NCBI GenBank assembly: GCA_020025675.1 | Contig: JAHHRS010000014.1 | Coordinates: 1 to 40,079 of the forward strand | Reading direction: 5' to 3' | DNA length: 40,079 nt | From: Oscillospiraceae bacterium | Lineage (GTDB): Bacteria; Bacillota; Clostridia; Oscillospirales; Oscillospiraceae | Part shown: piece after piece, positions 30,034-39,038 of the stretch | Layout: each line of letters begins with the position of its first letter | Position numbering within the stretch: the stretch's first letter is position 1 | The notes under the pieces: model-generated | Databases searched by the model: none | Told to the model about the DNA's origin: nothing | Seen by the model: only the letters and a program-made list of their open reading frames with translations | Position numbers and translations under genes: made by a program

Positions 30034-30879
30034 ATGGGAAGATTTTCAGATATTTTAATGGCATCGGACTTTGACCGTACACTTACCGATTTTCAAAGTG
30101 TGATTCCGCAGAAAAATATAGATGCAATCAGAGAATTTCAGGATGAGGGCGGACTTTTTACTGTAGCTACCGGCAGAAGCGTGCCAATGTTTAGAAAATA
30201 TATGGATTTGATTCCAATCAACGCACCTCTTGTGCTTTATAACGGAGCTGCTGTATATGATAGTGACAGCCGAAAGATTATTGAGGCTCAGGAGATACCC
30301 GGCGGACATAAACTTGTGAAAGAACTTCACGACCGATTTCCAAAGCTTTGGCTGGAGGTCCAGGGAGTTGAACATCACTACCTTTTTGATGAAAATCCTA
30401 TGCGGGAAAAATTTCTTGATTTCTTCGGTGCATCCCACAGGACAATAAGCGTAGAGGAATTACCTATGCCTCTTATAAAACCCTCTTTTTCCGGTACATT
30501 TTATGACCATACAGCCGCACAGTTTTACAGCGGAACGAAAGATGAACTGGAATATATTCAAAAAGTGGCGGAAGAACTTCGGCGGGATTACGGAGACATT
30601 ATGGAAGTTGATATTGCTATGCCGAGAATAATCGATATGCAGGCGAAAAATGTGAGCAAAGGCAGGACTGCACGGAGACTTGCAAATAAACTGGGCAGGA
30701 AAATTCTTGTCTGCTGCGGTGACGGACTGAATGATGTGAGTATGCTTAGAGAAGCTGATTACCCATATGTACCCTCTGATTGCGCTCCTCAGGTTCTGGA
30801 TATGGGCTTTAATGTCACAGTTTCCTGTAATACAGGAACAATTTACGGTGCACTTCAGGAGCTTAAAAAAATTTTATAA
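30034..30879 (+). CDS. Cof-type HAD-superfamily hydrolase (class IIB)
   Basis: A 281-aa cytosolic phosphatase of the Cof/YbjI kind. Motif I is DFDRTLTD with nucleophile Asp12 and general acid Asp14; motif II is within FTVATGRS; motif III Lys is in MQAKNVSKGRTA; motif IV is CCGDGLNDVSML. The C2B cap lies between residues about 85 and 195. Such enzymes dephosphorylate sugar phosphates, PLP or nucleotide precursors with broad specificity, so no substrate is assigned. The second position of DxD is followed by Arg instead of the more common Gly, which is tolerated. Start ATG 30034 has GAGGTG 6 nt upstream. Codon use is AT-richer than in the ribosomal block. Confidence 0.88.
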   Translation: MGRFSDILMASDFDRTLTDFQSVIPQKNIDAIREFQDEGGLFTVATGRSVPMFRKYMDLIPINAPLVLYNGAAVYDSDSRKIIEAQEIPGGHKLVKELHDRFPKLWLEVQGVEHHYLFDENPMREKFLDFFGASHRTISVEELPMPLIKPSFSGTFYDHTAAQFYSGTKDELEYIQKVAEELRRDYGDIMEVDIAMPRIIDMQAKNVSKGRTARRLANKLGRKILVCCGDGLNDVSMLREADYPYVPSDCAPQVLDMGFNVTVSCNTGTIYGALQELKKIL

Positions 30880-30913
30880 CGTCAAAAGTTATTATAGCAG
30901 CGTAATATAAATA

Positions 30914-30942
30914 TTGACTGAGAACATAAAGTTTTGTATAAT
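30914..30942 (+). promoter_or_regulatory. Promoter of the 31007-31462 gene
   Basis: TTGACT (30914-30919), 17-nt spacer, TATAAT (30937-30942). The leader of about 58 nt carries AAAGGAGG before the ATG at 31007. Confidence 0.7.
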
Positions 30943-31006
30943 AATATTAAACAATGGAGAAAAAAGGAAATTAATTATCTGCTTCAATAAAGGAGGAATT
31001 ATTTAT

Positions 31007-31462
31007 ATGAAAAAAGTACTTAAAACTGCTATTATTGTTATAGTAAGCATAGTTGCAGTATGTCTAATTGTAGGTTTAATTGCCAATTTTGCTGTAGGTA
31101 AAGCCGGTAAAGACACTGAATACAAACTTGGTGATGATGTTGTCAGTTCAGTAACAGCAATTGTGGGTGAAAGAAAAGCAGTCAGCGTAGGTAAATCTAT
31201 TGAAAACGGAGTATCAGAGAAGCATGTAGAATACACTTCTGATACTGTGCAGGAAGACATGATTGCTTACACTCAGTATCTCAGAAATGAGGGTGGCTTC
31301 ACTTTAACTGAGGATATGGATCTATCAAAGGTTCCCGCTGTTGTCCAGATGGCAAAAGCCTCTGTTGATGAAGGCAAAATTCTGGTTATGACAATAGAGT
31401 ATAATCTAAACGGTTATACTGTCACACTGCAAAAAGGTGTCGGAACTTTGACTGAAAAATAA
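31007..31462 (+). CDS. Unrecognised membrane-anchored or secreted protein
   Basis: A 151-aa protein I do not recognise. Residues 1-6 are basic (MKKVLK) and residues 7-29 are strongly hydrophobic (TAIIVIVSIVAVCLIVGLIANF), either a signal anchor or an uncleaved signal peptide. The remaining 120 residues are soluble, acidic and beta-prone, with GDDVVSSVTAIVGERKAVSVG, a short helical QEDMIAYTQYLRNEGGF segment and a C-terminal ILVMTIEYNLNGYTVTLQKG. A single Cys lies within the hydrophobic segment, so a lipoprotein is unlikely. It has its own promoter, a strong AAAGGAGG and its own terminator, so it is a monocistronic real gene. Longer in-frame starts upstream overlap the promoter. Function unknown. 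Confidence 0.75.
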   Translation: MKKVLKTAIIVIVSIVAVCLIVGLIANFAVGKAGKDTEYKLGDDVVSSVTAIVGERKAVSVGKSIENGVSEKHVEYTSDTVQEDMIAYTQYLRNEGGFTLTEDMDLSKVPAVVQMAKASVDEGKILVMTIEYNLNGYTVTLQKGVGTLTEK

Positions 31463-31480
31463 AAAAATATAATAACTGAC

Positions 31481-31516
31481 AAAAAACAGGACGTGTAATT
31501 ACGTCCTGTTTTTTTT
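31481..31516 (+). terminator. Intrinsic terminator after the 31007-31462 gene
   Basis: Perfect 14-bp stem 31481-31494/31501-31514 (AAAAAACAGGACGT), loop GTAATT, then TT. The A- and T-rich arms make it workable in both directions. Confidence 0.9.
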
Positions 31517-31668
31517 GTGTTCCTTATGTAATTAGGAAAATAACTAATGTTATTTTGATATATTATCAGCCTGAAACAGTTAAATAAATATCACAATCAT
31601 AGTAATATTAAAGAAAAGTGTATAATTAGACAAAAACCCATTTATATACAAATCAATATATGTGCTTA

Positions 31669-31696
31669 TTGACAAAAAATTAAAAAGCTATATAAT
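31669..31696 (+). promoter_or_regulatory. Consensus promoter of the ABC transporter operon
   Basis: TTGACA (31669-31674), 16-nt spacer, TATAAT (31691-31696). The leader (about 31703-31769) holds one imperfect stem CCGGAACG/CGTCCCGG and GGAGG before the ATG. The rest of the 307-nt gap after the previous gene (31517-31668) is AT-rich with nothing recognisable. Confidence 0.85.
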
Positions 31697-31769
31697 TAAA
31701 TCAATAATTCCGGAACGTAATTCTTCTCCCGTCCCGGTATCAACGAAAAAAATTTTATGGAGGTAAAAA

Positions 31770-32921
31770 ATGAAAAAACTTTTAGCTTTGTTGCTTGCTG
31801 CTGTTATGGCTTTTTCTCTTGCAGCCTGCGGAGAAAAACCTGCCGAGACCGCACCCCCCGACGATGCTTCCACAGAAACACCTGCCGATAATCCGGCAGA
31901 TCCTTCTGCCGACGCTGATCCTTTGGCTGAGATTATTGAAGCTGCAAAAGCTGAAGGGGAGCTTGTTGTTTACGGCTCATGCGAGGAAGAATATCTGGCA
32001 GCGGCCTGCGAGAACTTCCAGAAACTTTACGGTATAAACGTTACTTATCAGCGTCTGTCCACCGGTGAGGTTCAGGCAAAGATAGAGGAAGAAAACGGCA
32101 ATCCATCGGCTGACGTCTGGTTCGGCGGTACAACTGACCCATATAACGTATGTGCAATGGAAGGACTTCTTGAGCCATATCAGGCAGTTAATGCTTCTCA
32201 TCTGCTTGGCGATCAGTACAAAGATAAGGACGGCTACTGGTACGGCATTTATAAAGGCATTCTCGGCATAATGGTGAATAAGGACGAGCTTGCACGTCTC
32301 AATATTGAAGCACCTAAGGATTGGCAGGATCTGCTTAAACCGGAGTATAAGGGACTTATCTGGCTTTCCAACTACAATACGGCGGGTACTGCAAAGCTGG
32401 TTATAAACACCATGATTCAGAAGTACGGCCATGACGAAGGTATTCAGTATCTTACAGACCTTGACAAGAACATTGAGGTTTACACTAAATCCGGGTCCGG
32501 CCCATCAAAGAACGTCGGCACCGGCGAGTGCGTTGTGGGTATCGGCTTCCTTCACGACGGAATTGCCCAGATTGTGGATAACGGCTACGAGAATATAGAG
32601 CTTGTTATCCCCTCCAGCGGCACTTCATTTGAAATTGGTGCTACGGCTATCTTCAAAGGCAGCGCTCACCCCAATGCCGCTAAACTCTGGATAGAGTATG
32701 CCCTTTCTCCTGAATGTGTTGAGCTTGGCGCTAAGAACGGCTCCTATCAGTTCCTGGTTATTGACAATGCAGAGCAGCCTTCTCAGGCTAAGGAATTCGG
32801 CCTTGACCCTGAGAACGTAATGGATTACGATTTTGAGGATGCAAAACAGAATATAACCACATATGTTGAAGAGGTCATGAAGGCTCTCGGCGGCGGTGAT
32901 GACCGTTTTAAGACCGAGTAA
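31770..32921 (+). CDS. ABC importer solute-binding lipoprotein (ferric / aminoethylphosphonate type, SBP family 1-like)
   Basis: A 383-aa lipoprotein: signal MKKLLALLLAAVMAFSLAAC with lipobox LAAC and Cys20, then an Ala/Pro/Asp-rich linker to about residue 55 that tethers the domain. The two-lobe body starts GELVVYGSCEEEYL and continues with ADVWFGGTTDPYN, IYKGILGIMVN, PKDWQDLLKPEYKG and FEIGATAIFKGSAHPNAAKLWIEY, a pattern shared by FbpA/AfuA ferric-binding and PhnS-type 2-aminoethylphosphonate-binding proteins. The paired C-terminal tyrosines typical of FbpA iron coordination are not evident, so iron is not certain. First gene of a three-gene importer operon; GGAGG precedes ATG. A strong hairpin follows the gene. 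Confidence 0.85.
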   Translation: MKKLLALLLAAVMAFSLAACGEKPAETAPPDDASTETPADNPADPSADADPLAEIIEAAKAEGELVVYGSCEEEYLAAACENFQKLYGINVTYQRLSTGEVQAKIEEENGNPSADVWFGGTTDPYNVCAMEGLLEPYQAVNASHLLGDQYKDKDGYWYGIYKGILGIMVNKDELARLNIEAPKDWQDLLKPEYKGLIWLSNYNTAGTAKLVINTMIQKYGHDEGIQYLTDLDKNIEVYTKSGSGPSKNVGTGECVVGIGFLHDGIAQIVDNGYENIELVIPSSGTSFEIGATAIFKGSAHPNAAKLWIEYALSPECVELGAKNGSYQFLVIDNAEQPSQAKEFGLDPENVMDYDFEDAKQNITTYVEEVMKALGGGDDRFKTE

Positions 32922-32956
32922 ATTCTGAAAGAAAAAATATAATAATAAAAAAGGGC

Positions 32957-32981
32957 AGGGGGACGGCAAAGCCGTCCCCCT
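32957..32981 (+). other. Strong intercistronic hairpin after the binding-protein gene
   Basis: Perfect 11-bp GC-rich stem 32957-32967/32971-32981 (AGGGGGACGGC) with AAA loop. No U-tract follows, so it is probably an mRNA-stabilising or partial-termination element that lets the binding protein be made in excess of the permease, as in many SBP-first operons. Confidence 0.7.
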
Positions 32982-33005
32982 TCTGTATATAGAAAGGAGG
33001 TCTCT

Positions 33006-34715
33006 ATGGCTAAAAGTCAAAGTAAAGCTTTGGACAGAAAAAAGCTTATGGCAGACCCCGTTATGATGACCACAATAGTTCTTATAGTAACATTTTTGAC
33101 TCTGTTCATTCTATACCCTCTGGCTATTCTGCTGGTGGATAGTTTTTACGGAGCTAACGGACTTTCCTTTGACGCATTTCGCCGTATTTTAGATATGCCA
33201 AACTTCCGTACCGCCTTTTGGAACACTCTGAAAGTTGGTATGCTGGTAGGCCTGCTGTCAACAGCGGTGGGGCTGTTGTTTGCATATGTAGAAGTATATG
33301 TAAAGCTGAATAAGTTTACAAGCGGCTTATTCAAGGTGGTGTCCACTCTGCCGGTAGTGTCCCCGCCCTTTGTTCTGTCACTGTCTGTAATAATGTTATT
33401 CGGAAAGGCGGGCCTTATTACCCGTTTTCTGCTACATATATACGACAACAGCGTATACGGATTCTGGGGCATAGTTGTGGTCCAAAGCCTGACATTTTTC
33501 CCTGTCTGCTATATGATGCTGAAAGGGCTTTTAAAGAATATTGACCCCTCTCTTGAGGAGGCTGCAAGAGACATGGGCGCCGGCAGAATGAAAGTATTTA
33601 CAAGTGTAACTCTGCCCCTCATGCTTCCCGGCTTGGGAAATGCGTTTCTTGTAACATTTATTGAGTCCATTGCGGACTTTGCAAACCCCATGCTCATAGG
33701 CGGCTCTTATGACACACTGGCAACTACCATTTATTTGCAGATAACCGGAGCTTATGACAAGGAAGGCGCAGCCGCTATGGCTGTGGTGCTTTTAAGTATC
33801 ACGCTTATAATGTTCATTATTCAGAAGTATTACCTTGAGGCTAAAACCGCCGCTACCCTTACAGGTAAAGCCAGCCGGGCAAGAAGCCTTATATCGGATA
33901 AGGGAGTCACAAGGCCTCTTTCCATACTATGCGGGGGAGTGGCACTTTTTGTAATGATAATGTACCTGTGCGTACCCATAGGAGCACTATTCCCCACATG
34001 GGGCTATAAATTCACTCCTTTAACATTCAAGTGGTTCTCTCAGGTGTTTACAAAGTATAAGGGCCTGCAGGCTTTCAGAGATTCATTTACTCTCTCTCTT
34101 ATTTCAGCACCTATAACGGCTCTGCTGTCCATGATAATTTCCTACCTTGTTGTAAAGCGAAAATTCAGAGGCAAGGGATTTATTGAAGCGGTTTCAATGC
34201 TTGCAATGGCTGTTCCCGGAACAGTTCTGGGTGTTGGATATATAAGGGGCTTTTCCGGCGGACTTTTCCATACAGGATTTATGCAGGGAATTTACGGTAC
34301 AGGACTTATCCTTGTTATAGTTTTCGTGGTGAGAAGTTTGCCCACAGGCACAAGAAGTGCAATTTCCGCTCTGCGGCAGATTGATAAATCCATTGAGGAA
34401 TCGGCTTACGACATGGGCGCCAACAGCTTTAAAGTCTTTATGACCGTAACTCTGCCACTTATCAAGGACTCTTTCCTCAGCGGCCTTGTGACTGCCTTTG
34501 TGCGAAGCATAACGGCAATTTCCGCCATAATTCTGCTGGTGACACCTCAGTTTTTGCTGATAACAGTCCAGATAAACGAGTTTGCGGAAAAGGGTGCTTA
34601 CAGCATTGCCTGTGCCTTTGCCACAATACTAATAATTATAACCTACGGCTCTGTACTGCTCATGGAGCTTATAACCAGACACTTTGGCACAAGCAGAAAA
34701 ATGAAGGAGGAATGA
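33006..34715 (+). CDS. ABC importer permease, two fused transmembrane domains
   Basis: A 569-aa permease built from two BPD-type halves of about 280 residues, each with about six membrane helices, as in FbpB/AfuB/SfuB and PhnU-V fusions. Each half has its cytoplasmic EAA loop contacting the ATPase: SLEEAARDMGAGRMKVFTSVTLPL near residue 180 and SIEESAYDMGANSFKVFMTVTLPL near residue 465. The N-terminus is short and basic. AAAGGAGG lies 7 nt before ATG 33006. It forms the membrane pore of the importer with its neighbours; the ATPase gene starts 3 nt after its stop, so stoichiometric coupling is likely. Confidence 0.92.
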   Translation: MAKSQSKALDRKKLMADPVMMTTIVLIVTFLTLFILYPLAILLVDSFYGANGLSFDAFRRILDMPNFRTAFWNTLKVGMLVGLLSTAVGLLFAYVEVYVKLNKFTSGLFKVVSTLPVVSPPFVLSLSVIMLFGKAGLITRFLLHIYDNSVYGFWGIVVVQSLTFFPVCYMMLKGLLKNIDPSLEEAARDMGAGRMKVFTSVTLPLMLPGLGNAFLVTFIESIADFANPMLIGGSYDTLATTIYLQITGAYDKEGAAAMAVVLLSITLIMFIIQKYYLEAKTAATLTGKASRARSLISDKGVTRPLSILCGGVALFVMIMYLCVPIGALFPTWGYKFTPLTFKWFSQVFTKYKGLQAFRDSFTLSLISAPITALLSMIISYLVVKRKFRGKGFIEAVSMLAMAVPGTVLGVGYIRGFSGGLFHTGFMQGIYGTGLILVIVFVVRSLPTGTRSAISALRQIDKSIEESAYDMGANSFKVFMTVTLPLIKDSFLSGLVTAFVRSITAISAIILLVTPQFLLITVQINEFAEKGAYSIACAFATILIIITYGSVLLMELITRHFGTSRKMKEE

Positions 34716-34718
34716 GCT

Positions 34719-35795
34719 ATGGATAAAGTAAAAAAAGGCGTAAGACTGGAGCATATTTCAAAAATTTATCAGGACCCTAAGACAAAAAAGGACTTTTACG
34801 CCGTAAAAGATGCAAATATAAACATTGAACCCGGCTCATTTATCACTCTTCTCGGCCCTTCCGGATGCGGAAAAACTACTACCCTGCGTATGATTGCAGG
34901 CTTTGAAAGTCCGGACGAGGGAGAAATTTATCTGGGGGATGACCCCATAAACTCACTTACGCCAAACAAGCGTGATACAGCCATGGTTTTCCAGAGTTAT
35001 GCTCTTTTGCCCCATTACAATGTGTTTGACAATGTGGCCTACGGGCTGAAGCTCCGCAAGCTTCCAAAAGAAGAGATACACAAAAAGGTTATGGATATTC
35101 TTGACCTTGTGGAGCTTACGGGCATGGAAGGACGCATGACAAACCAGCTCTCCGGCGGTCAACAGCAGAGAGTTGCACTGGCCAGGGCACTTGTAATTGA
35201 GCCGTCGGTATTGCTGTTTGATGAGCCTTTGAGCAACCTTGACGCAAAGCTCCGAGTCTCTATGCGAACTGAAATCCGCAGAATTCAGCAGAGAGTGGGA
35301 ATTACCGCTATCTATGTTACCCATGACCAGAGCGAAGCTATGGCACTTTCGGATAAGATCATAATTATGAATAAGGGCGTTGTGGCTCAGATGGGAACAC
35401 CGCAGGAAATTTACTATCACCCGGTAAACGAATTTGTGGCGGACTTTATAGGGGAGGCAAACTTCATTAAGGGCATTTTTGTGGGGCAAAACGGCGAGGA
35501 GGCTGTTCTAAATGTGGAAGGCCATGAAATGAAGGTTAAAGCTGATGAAAAACTGGAAAAGGGCAAAGCTTACACTGCGGTTGTACGGCCGGAATCGGCA
35601 AAACTTGCAGACGATGGCGGTCTTCCCTGTCAGGTGACTCTGTCCTGCTTCATGGGCTCATACCAGAATTATCAGGTTATGGTTGGAAATACCCTTGTGA
35701 AGCTCACTGACACAAATCCCAAGACCAAGAAGATTTATAATGTGGGCGATAAATGCTCCCTTATAATAGAGCCTGAGGATACACACATTATATAA
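34719..35795 (+). CDS. ABC importer ATP-binding protein (FbpC/PotA-like)
   Basis: A 358-aa ATPase. Walker A GPSGCGKT at residues 46-53, Q-loop VFQSYALLPHYNVFDNVAYG, signature LSGGQQQRVALARAL, Walker B LLFDEPLSNLDAKLR, H-loop VTHDQSEAMALSD. The C-terminal 110 residues are a TOBE regulatory domain beginning EFVADFIGEANFIKG, typical of the spermidine/iron/phosphonate (CUT1-MOI) subfamily. No NifU- or ACT-type regulatory addition is seen. AAGGAGG precedes the ATG. Last gene of the operon; a terminator follows. Confidence 0.95.
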   Translation: MDKVKKGVRLEHISKIYQDPKTKKDFYAVKDANINIEPGSFITLLGPSGCGKTTTLRMIAGFESPDEGEIYLGDDPINSLTPNKRDTAMVFQSYALLPHYNVFDNVAYGLKLRKLPKEEIHKKVMDILDLVELTGMEGRMTNQLSGGQQQRVALARALVIEPSVLLFDEPLSNLDAKLRVSMRTEIRRIQQRVGITAIYVTHDQSEAMALSDKIIIMNKGVVAQMGTPQEIYYHPVNEFVADFIGEANFIKGIFVGQNGEEAVLNVEGHEMKVKADEKLEKGKAYTAVVRPESAKLADDGGLPCQVTLSCFMGSYQNYQVMVGNTLVKLTDTNPKTKKIYNVGDKCSLIIEPEDTHII

Positions 35796-35819
35796 AATTT
35801 CGATCTGATGACAGCAGAG

Positions 35820-35862
35820 AGCCTGCCGCTATCCGGCAATCGGAGGGCGGCAGGCTTTTTTT
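35820..35862 (+). terminator. Terminator of the ABC transporter operon
   Basis: Stem 35820-35829/35847-35856 (AGCCTGCCGC/GCGGCAGGCT) with a 17-nt loop, then T7. It follows the ATPase stop by 24 nt. Confidence 0.92.
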
Positions 35863-36004
35863 ATAAATTTATCTTTCTGTGCGTAGATGGAAAGGATTTG
35901 TAAAAGCCGGATCAAAAGCATTGACTTTGTTTTCCACTCAGCTTATAATTCCTGCAAGGCTGAAAATTACAGGTAAATTTAATGTTTTAGAAAGAGGTGT
36001 ACGC

Positions 36005-36364
36005 ATGAAAAATAAAGCTGGTCAAACAGTGTTATTGCTGTTTGGCTATTGTATTCCATTTGCGTTTTTGGGAATTTACGGAGATGTGAGCTATGACACA
36101 ATGTGGCTGTATGCCCTGCTGGCAGCGGGCATGGGGCTTTTGTGCCTGACATGTATTAAATTCAAAAATCCTATTGCGCTGGTGCTTGGAAATATTATAT
36201 CAGGAATTGTGTCGGTTCTATGTGCCCATGCCTTTATTTCTGCTGAGCTTGAGTGGTATTTTAAGCCCCTTACTGCAAGGAAAACTGTAATTTTAATTTC
36301 CCTTGGGGCGTTTCTTATCCAGTTTATGCTCTGGAAAGCGGCGTCAAAGAAAGCCAAGCAATAA
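36005..36364 (+). CDS. Small unrecognised membrane protein (about four helices)
   Basis: A 119-aa protein, nearly all hydrophobic: segments TVLLLFGYCIPFAFLGIYG, MWLYALLAAGMGLLCLTCI, PIALVLGNIISGIVSVLCAHA and VILISLGAFLIQFMLW, with a basic C-terminus (KAASKKAKQ). No catalytic motif is visible and I do not recognise the family. ATG 36005 has AAAGAGGTG upstream; the frame runs back to 35879 but without an initiation signal. It lies alone between the ABC operon and convergent clpB. No clear promoter: TTGACTTTG near 35920 has no good -10. Confidence 0.6.
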   Translation: MKNKAGQTVLLLFGYCIPFAFLGIYGDVSYDTMWLYALLAAGMGLLCLTCIKFKNPIALVLGNIISGIVSVLCAHAFISAELEWYFKPLTARKTVILISLGAFLIQFMLWKAASKKAKQ

Positions 36365-36368
36365 AACA

Positions 36369-36404
36369 ACGGAGTGTATCTTTTTGGGGAAACACTCCGT
36401 TTTT
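36369..36404. terminator. Bidirectional terminator between the small membrane protein gene and clpB
   Basis: Stem 36369-36377/36392-36400 (ACGGAGTGT/ACACTCCGT). On plus it is followed by TTTTT; on minus by TGTTTTATT. It separates the convergent genes ending at 36364 and 36447. Confidence 0.8.
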
Positions 36405-36446
36405 GGGTTTGGATGTTTATAAAATCAGGAAGTAAAACAGCTTATT

Positions 36447-39026
36447 TTATCTGCAAACCAGTTCTCCGTTCTGCAAGTCAATGTTCAGGCAGTCGCCGGG
36501 CTGTAAATCCCCACGGAGTATCTCTTTTGCAATCAGGGTTTCAACCTTGCTTTGCAGGTAGCGTCTCAAAGGTCTTGCACCGTAGAGCGGGTCAAAGCCG
36601 TGGTCTATTATATACTCCTTAGCTTGGGTAGAAATACTTAGGCTGAGAGATTTTTCTTTAAGTCTCTCTCTGAGACCGCCCAGCATAATTTCGATTATAC
36701 CTTCCAGATTATCCTTGCTGAGAGGCTTGAACATAATAGTTTCGTCAAGTCTGTTTAAAAACTCCGGACGGAATGAGCGGCGAAGCTCTGCCATAACTGC
36801 GTTTTGAGCATCTGCACTTATATTTCCGTTTTCGTCTATGCCCTCAAGCAGATACTGGCTTCCTAAGTTGGAAGTGAGAATAATAATGGTATTTTTAAAG
36901 TCCACAGTCCTGCCCTGAGAGTCTGTAATGCGTCCGTCGTCCAGAATTTGCAGAAGAATGTTGAAAACATCGGGGTGTGCTTTCTCGATTTCATCAAAGA
37001 GCACCACGGAGTAGGGCTTGCGCCGTACAGCCTCGGTGAGCTGTCCGCCTTCATCGTAGCCAACATATCCTGGAGGCGCACCAATGAGTCTGGAAACGGA
37101 GAATTTTTCCATGTACTCAGTCATGTCTATTCTTATAATGTTTTTCTCATCGTCAAAAAGGCATGCGGCCAAGGACTTTGCAAGCTCCGTTTTACCCACA
37201 CCGGTGGGGCCTAAAAACAGGAAAGAACCTATTGGACGGTTAGGGTCGGAGATACCGGCACGGGAGCGTAGTATTGCCTCAGTCACTTTCTGCACTGCCT
37301 CATCCTGACCGATGAGCCGCTCATGGAGATAGTCGTCAAGGTGGAGTATCTTTGCTCTCTCACTTTCCATAAGTTTTGAAACGGGAATTCCTGTCCACTT
37401 TGCAACAATGCCTGAAATTTCTTCCTCAGTTACTGTGTCACGAACCATTGAGTTCTGCTTTTTATCCTCTGAAAGCTTTTCTGCTTCCTTCAGTTCTTCT
37501 TCCAGTTTGGGAAGGTCTGAATATTTAAGCCTTGCGGCAGTTTCATACTCATAGTGCAGCTGTGCATTTTCAATGTCGGCGTGTATCTTCTCAATTTGGG
37601 ATTTCAGGGTCTTAACCTTGTCCACACTGTCTTTTTCCTGTTCCCAGCGGGATTTCATAGCTTTAAATTTGTCTTTCAGGTTATAAAGCTCTTCCCTTAT
37701 CTTGGAAAGTCTCTCTTGACTGAGCCTGTCGTCCTCTTTCTTAAGAGCCATTTCCTCTATTTCCAGCTGCATAATTTTGCGGCGTATATCGTCAAGTTCT
37801 GCCGGCATGGAGTCAATTTCGGTACGAACGAGAGCACAGGCCTCATCCACCAAATCTATGGCCTTATCAGGGAGAAAACGGTCGGTAATGTAACGGTTTG
37901 AAAGAGTGGCGGCGGCCACAAGGGCGTTATCGTGAATACGAACACCGTGATAAACTTCGTAACGCTCCTTTAGACCACGGAGAATGGAAATGGTATCTTC
38001 CAAAGTAGGCTCATCTACCTGAACCGGCTGAAAGCGACGCTCTAAGGCTGCATCTTTTTCAATGTATTTTCTGTACTCGTCCAGCGTGGTTGCACCTATG
38101 CAGTGAAGTTCACCCCTTGCAAGCATAGGCTTTAAAAGGTTGCCTGCATCCATGCTGCCCTCGGTTTTACCTGCGCCTACAATGGTGTGCAGCTCATCTA
38201 TAAAAAGAATTATCTGCCCTTCAGAGCGGCGTATTTCCTCCAAAACGGCTTTAAGCCGCTCTTCAAATTCGCCCCTGTACTTTGCACCAGCAATAAGTGC
38301 GCCCATATCAAGGGAGAAAATTGTCTTATCCTTTAATCCCTCCGGTACGTCTCCACGGACTATACGCTGTGCAAGACCTTCGGCTATGGCTGTTTTACCT
38401 ACGCCGGGTTCACCGATTAAAACAGGGTTGTTCTTGGTTTTGCGGGAAAGAATACGGATAACGTTTCGAATTTCAGTGTCACGGCCTATTACAGGATCAA
38501 GCTCGTTTTCACGGGCACGCTTTACAAGGTCAGTGCCGTATTTTGTCAGTGCGTCGTAGCTGTCCTCCGGGTTATCACCGGTGACCGGGGCTGACTTCAC
38601 TTTGGAAAGTTCATTGGTAAAGGCGGATTTGGTAATGCCATGGTCTGAAAATAAGCGCTTAATAAAGGGAGTTGCTGCGGCAAATATGCCTATCATCAGG
38701 TGCTCAACAGAAAGATATTCGTCCTTCATGGATTTTGCTGCTTTTTCGGCGGCAGTCATTACACGGTTAAACTCCGGTGACATGTAAACATCGGAAACGT
38801 TTCCCACCTTAGGCAGTGCGGCAATGCCTGTATCTATCTCGGATAAAAGAGCGTTGCAGTCAACGCCCATTCTTGAAAACAGGGAAGGAATAAGTCCGCC
38901 GTCCTGATCTACAAGGGCATACAGCAGATGCTCCGGCATTATATAGTTGTTGCTGTTCTCCTGAGCCATAGCCTGAGCTGTCTGCACGGCTTCAAGGCTC
39001 TTTTGAGTAAAGTTCTGAGCGTTCAT
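36447..39026 (-). CDS. clpB: ATP-dependent disaggregase chaperone ClpB
   Basis: An 859-aa Hsp100 disaggregase that works with DnaK to rescue aggregated proteins. Domains in order: N-domain with two ClpN repeats (residues about 5-145, including PEHLLYALVDQ and SVEHLMIGIF), AAA1 with Walker A GEPGVGKT at 205-212 and LFIDELHTIVGAG, the middle-domain coiled coil (about 400-525, Lys/Glu-rich), AAA2 with GPTGVGKTELAKSLA, the pore loop GAPPGYVGYDEGGQL, and the C-terminal domain ending near GARPLRRYLQSKVETLIAKE. The long coiled coil separates ClpB from ClpC. AAGGAGGG lies 6 nt before the ATG, overlapping the stop of the upstream RHH gene, so the two are translated as one unit. No CIRCE or CtsR operator is visible upstream. 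Confidence 0.97.
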   Translation of the reverse strand: MNAQNFTQKSLEAVQTAQAMAQENSNNYIMPEHLLYALVDQDGGLIPSLFSRMGVDCNALLSEIDTGIAALPKVGNVSDVYMSPEFNRVMTAAEKAAKSMKDEYLSVEHLMIGIFAAATPFIKRLFSDHGITKSAFTNELSKVKSAPVTGDNPEDSYDALTKYGTDLVKRARENELDPVIGRDTEIRNVIRILSRKTKNNPVLIGEPGVGKTAIAEGLAQRIVRGDVPEGLKDKTIFSLDMGALIAGAKYRGEFEERLKAVLEEIRRSEGQIILFIDELHTIVGAGKTEGSMDAGNLLKPMLARGELHCIGATTLDEYRKYIEKDAALERRFQPVQVDEPTLEDTISILRGLKERYEVYHGVRIHDNALVAAATLSNRYITDRFLPDKAIDLVDEACALVRTEIDSMPAELDDIRRKIMQLEIEEMALKKEDDRLSQERLSKIREELYNLKDKFKAMKSRWEQEKDSVDKVKTLKSQIEKIHADIENAQLHYEYETAARLKYSDLPKLEEELKEAEKLSEDKKQNSMVRDTVTEEEISGIVAKWTGIPVSKLMESERAKILHLDDYLHERLIGQDEAVQKVTEAILRSRAGISDPNRPIGSFLFLGPTGVGKTELAKSLAACLFDDEKNIIRIDMTEYMEKFSVSRLIGAPPGYVGYDEGGQLTEAVRRKPYSVVLFDEIEKAHPDVFNILLQILDDGRITDSQGRTVDFKNTIIILTSNLGSQYLLEGIDENGNISADAQNAVMAELRRSFRPEFLNRLDETIMFKPLSKDNLEGIIEIMLGGLRERLKEKSLSLSISTQAKEYIIDHGFDPLYGARPLRRYLQSKVETLIAKEILRGDLQPGDCLNIDLQNGELVCR

Positions 39027-39038
39027 AAAAGACCCTCC

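Noticed and set aside
31703..31769. Riboswitch before the ABC operon
   Set aside because: Only one imperfect 8-bp stem fits in 67 nt; no known aptamer core or terminator is visible.
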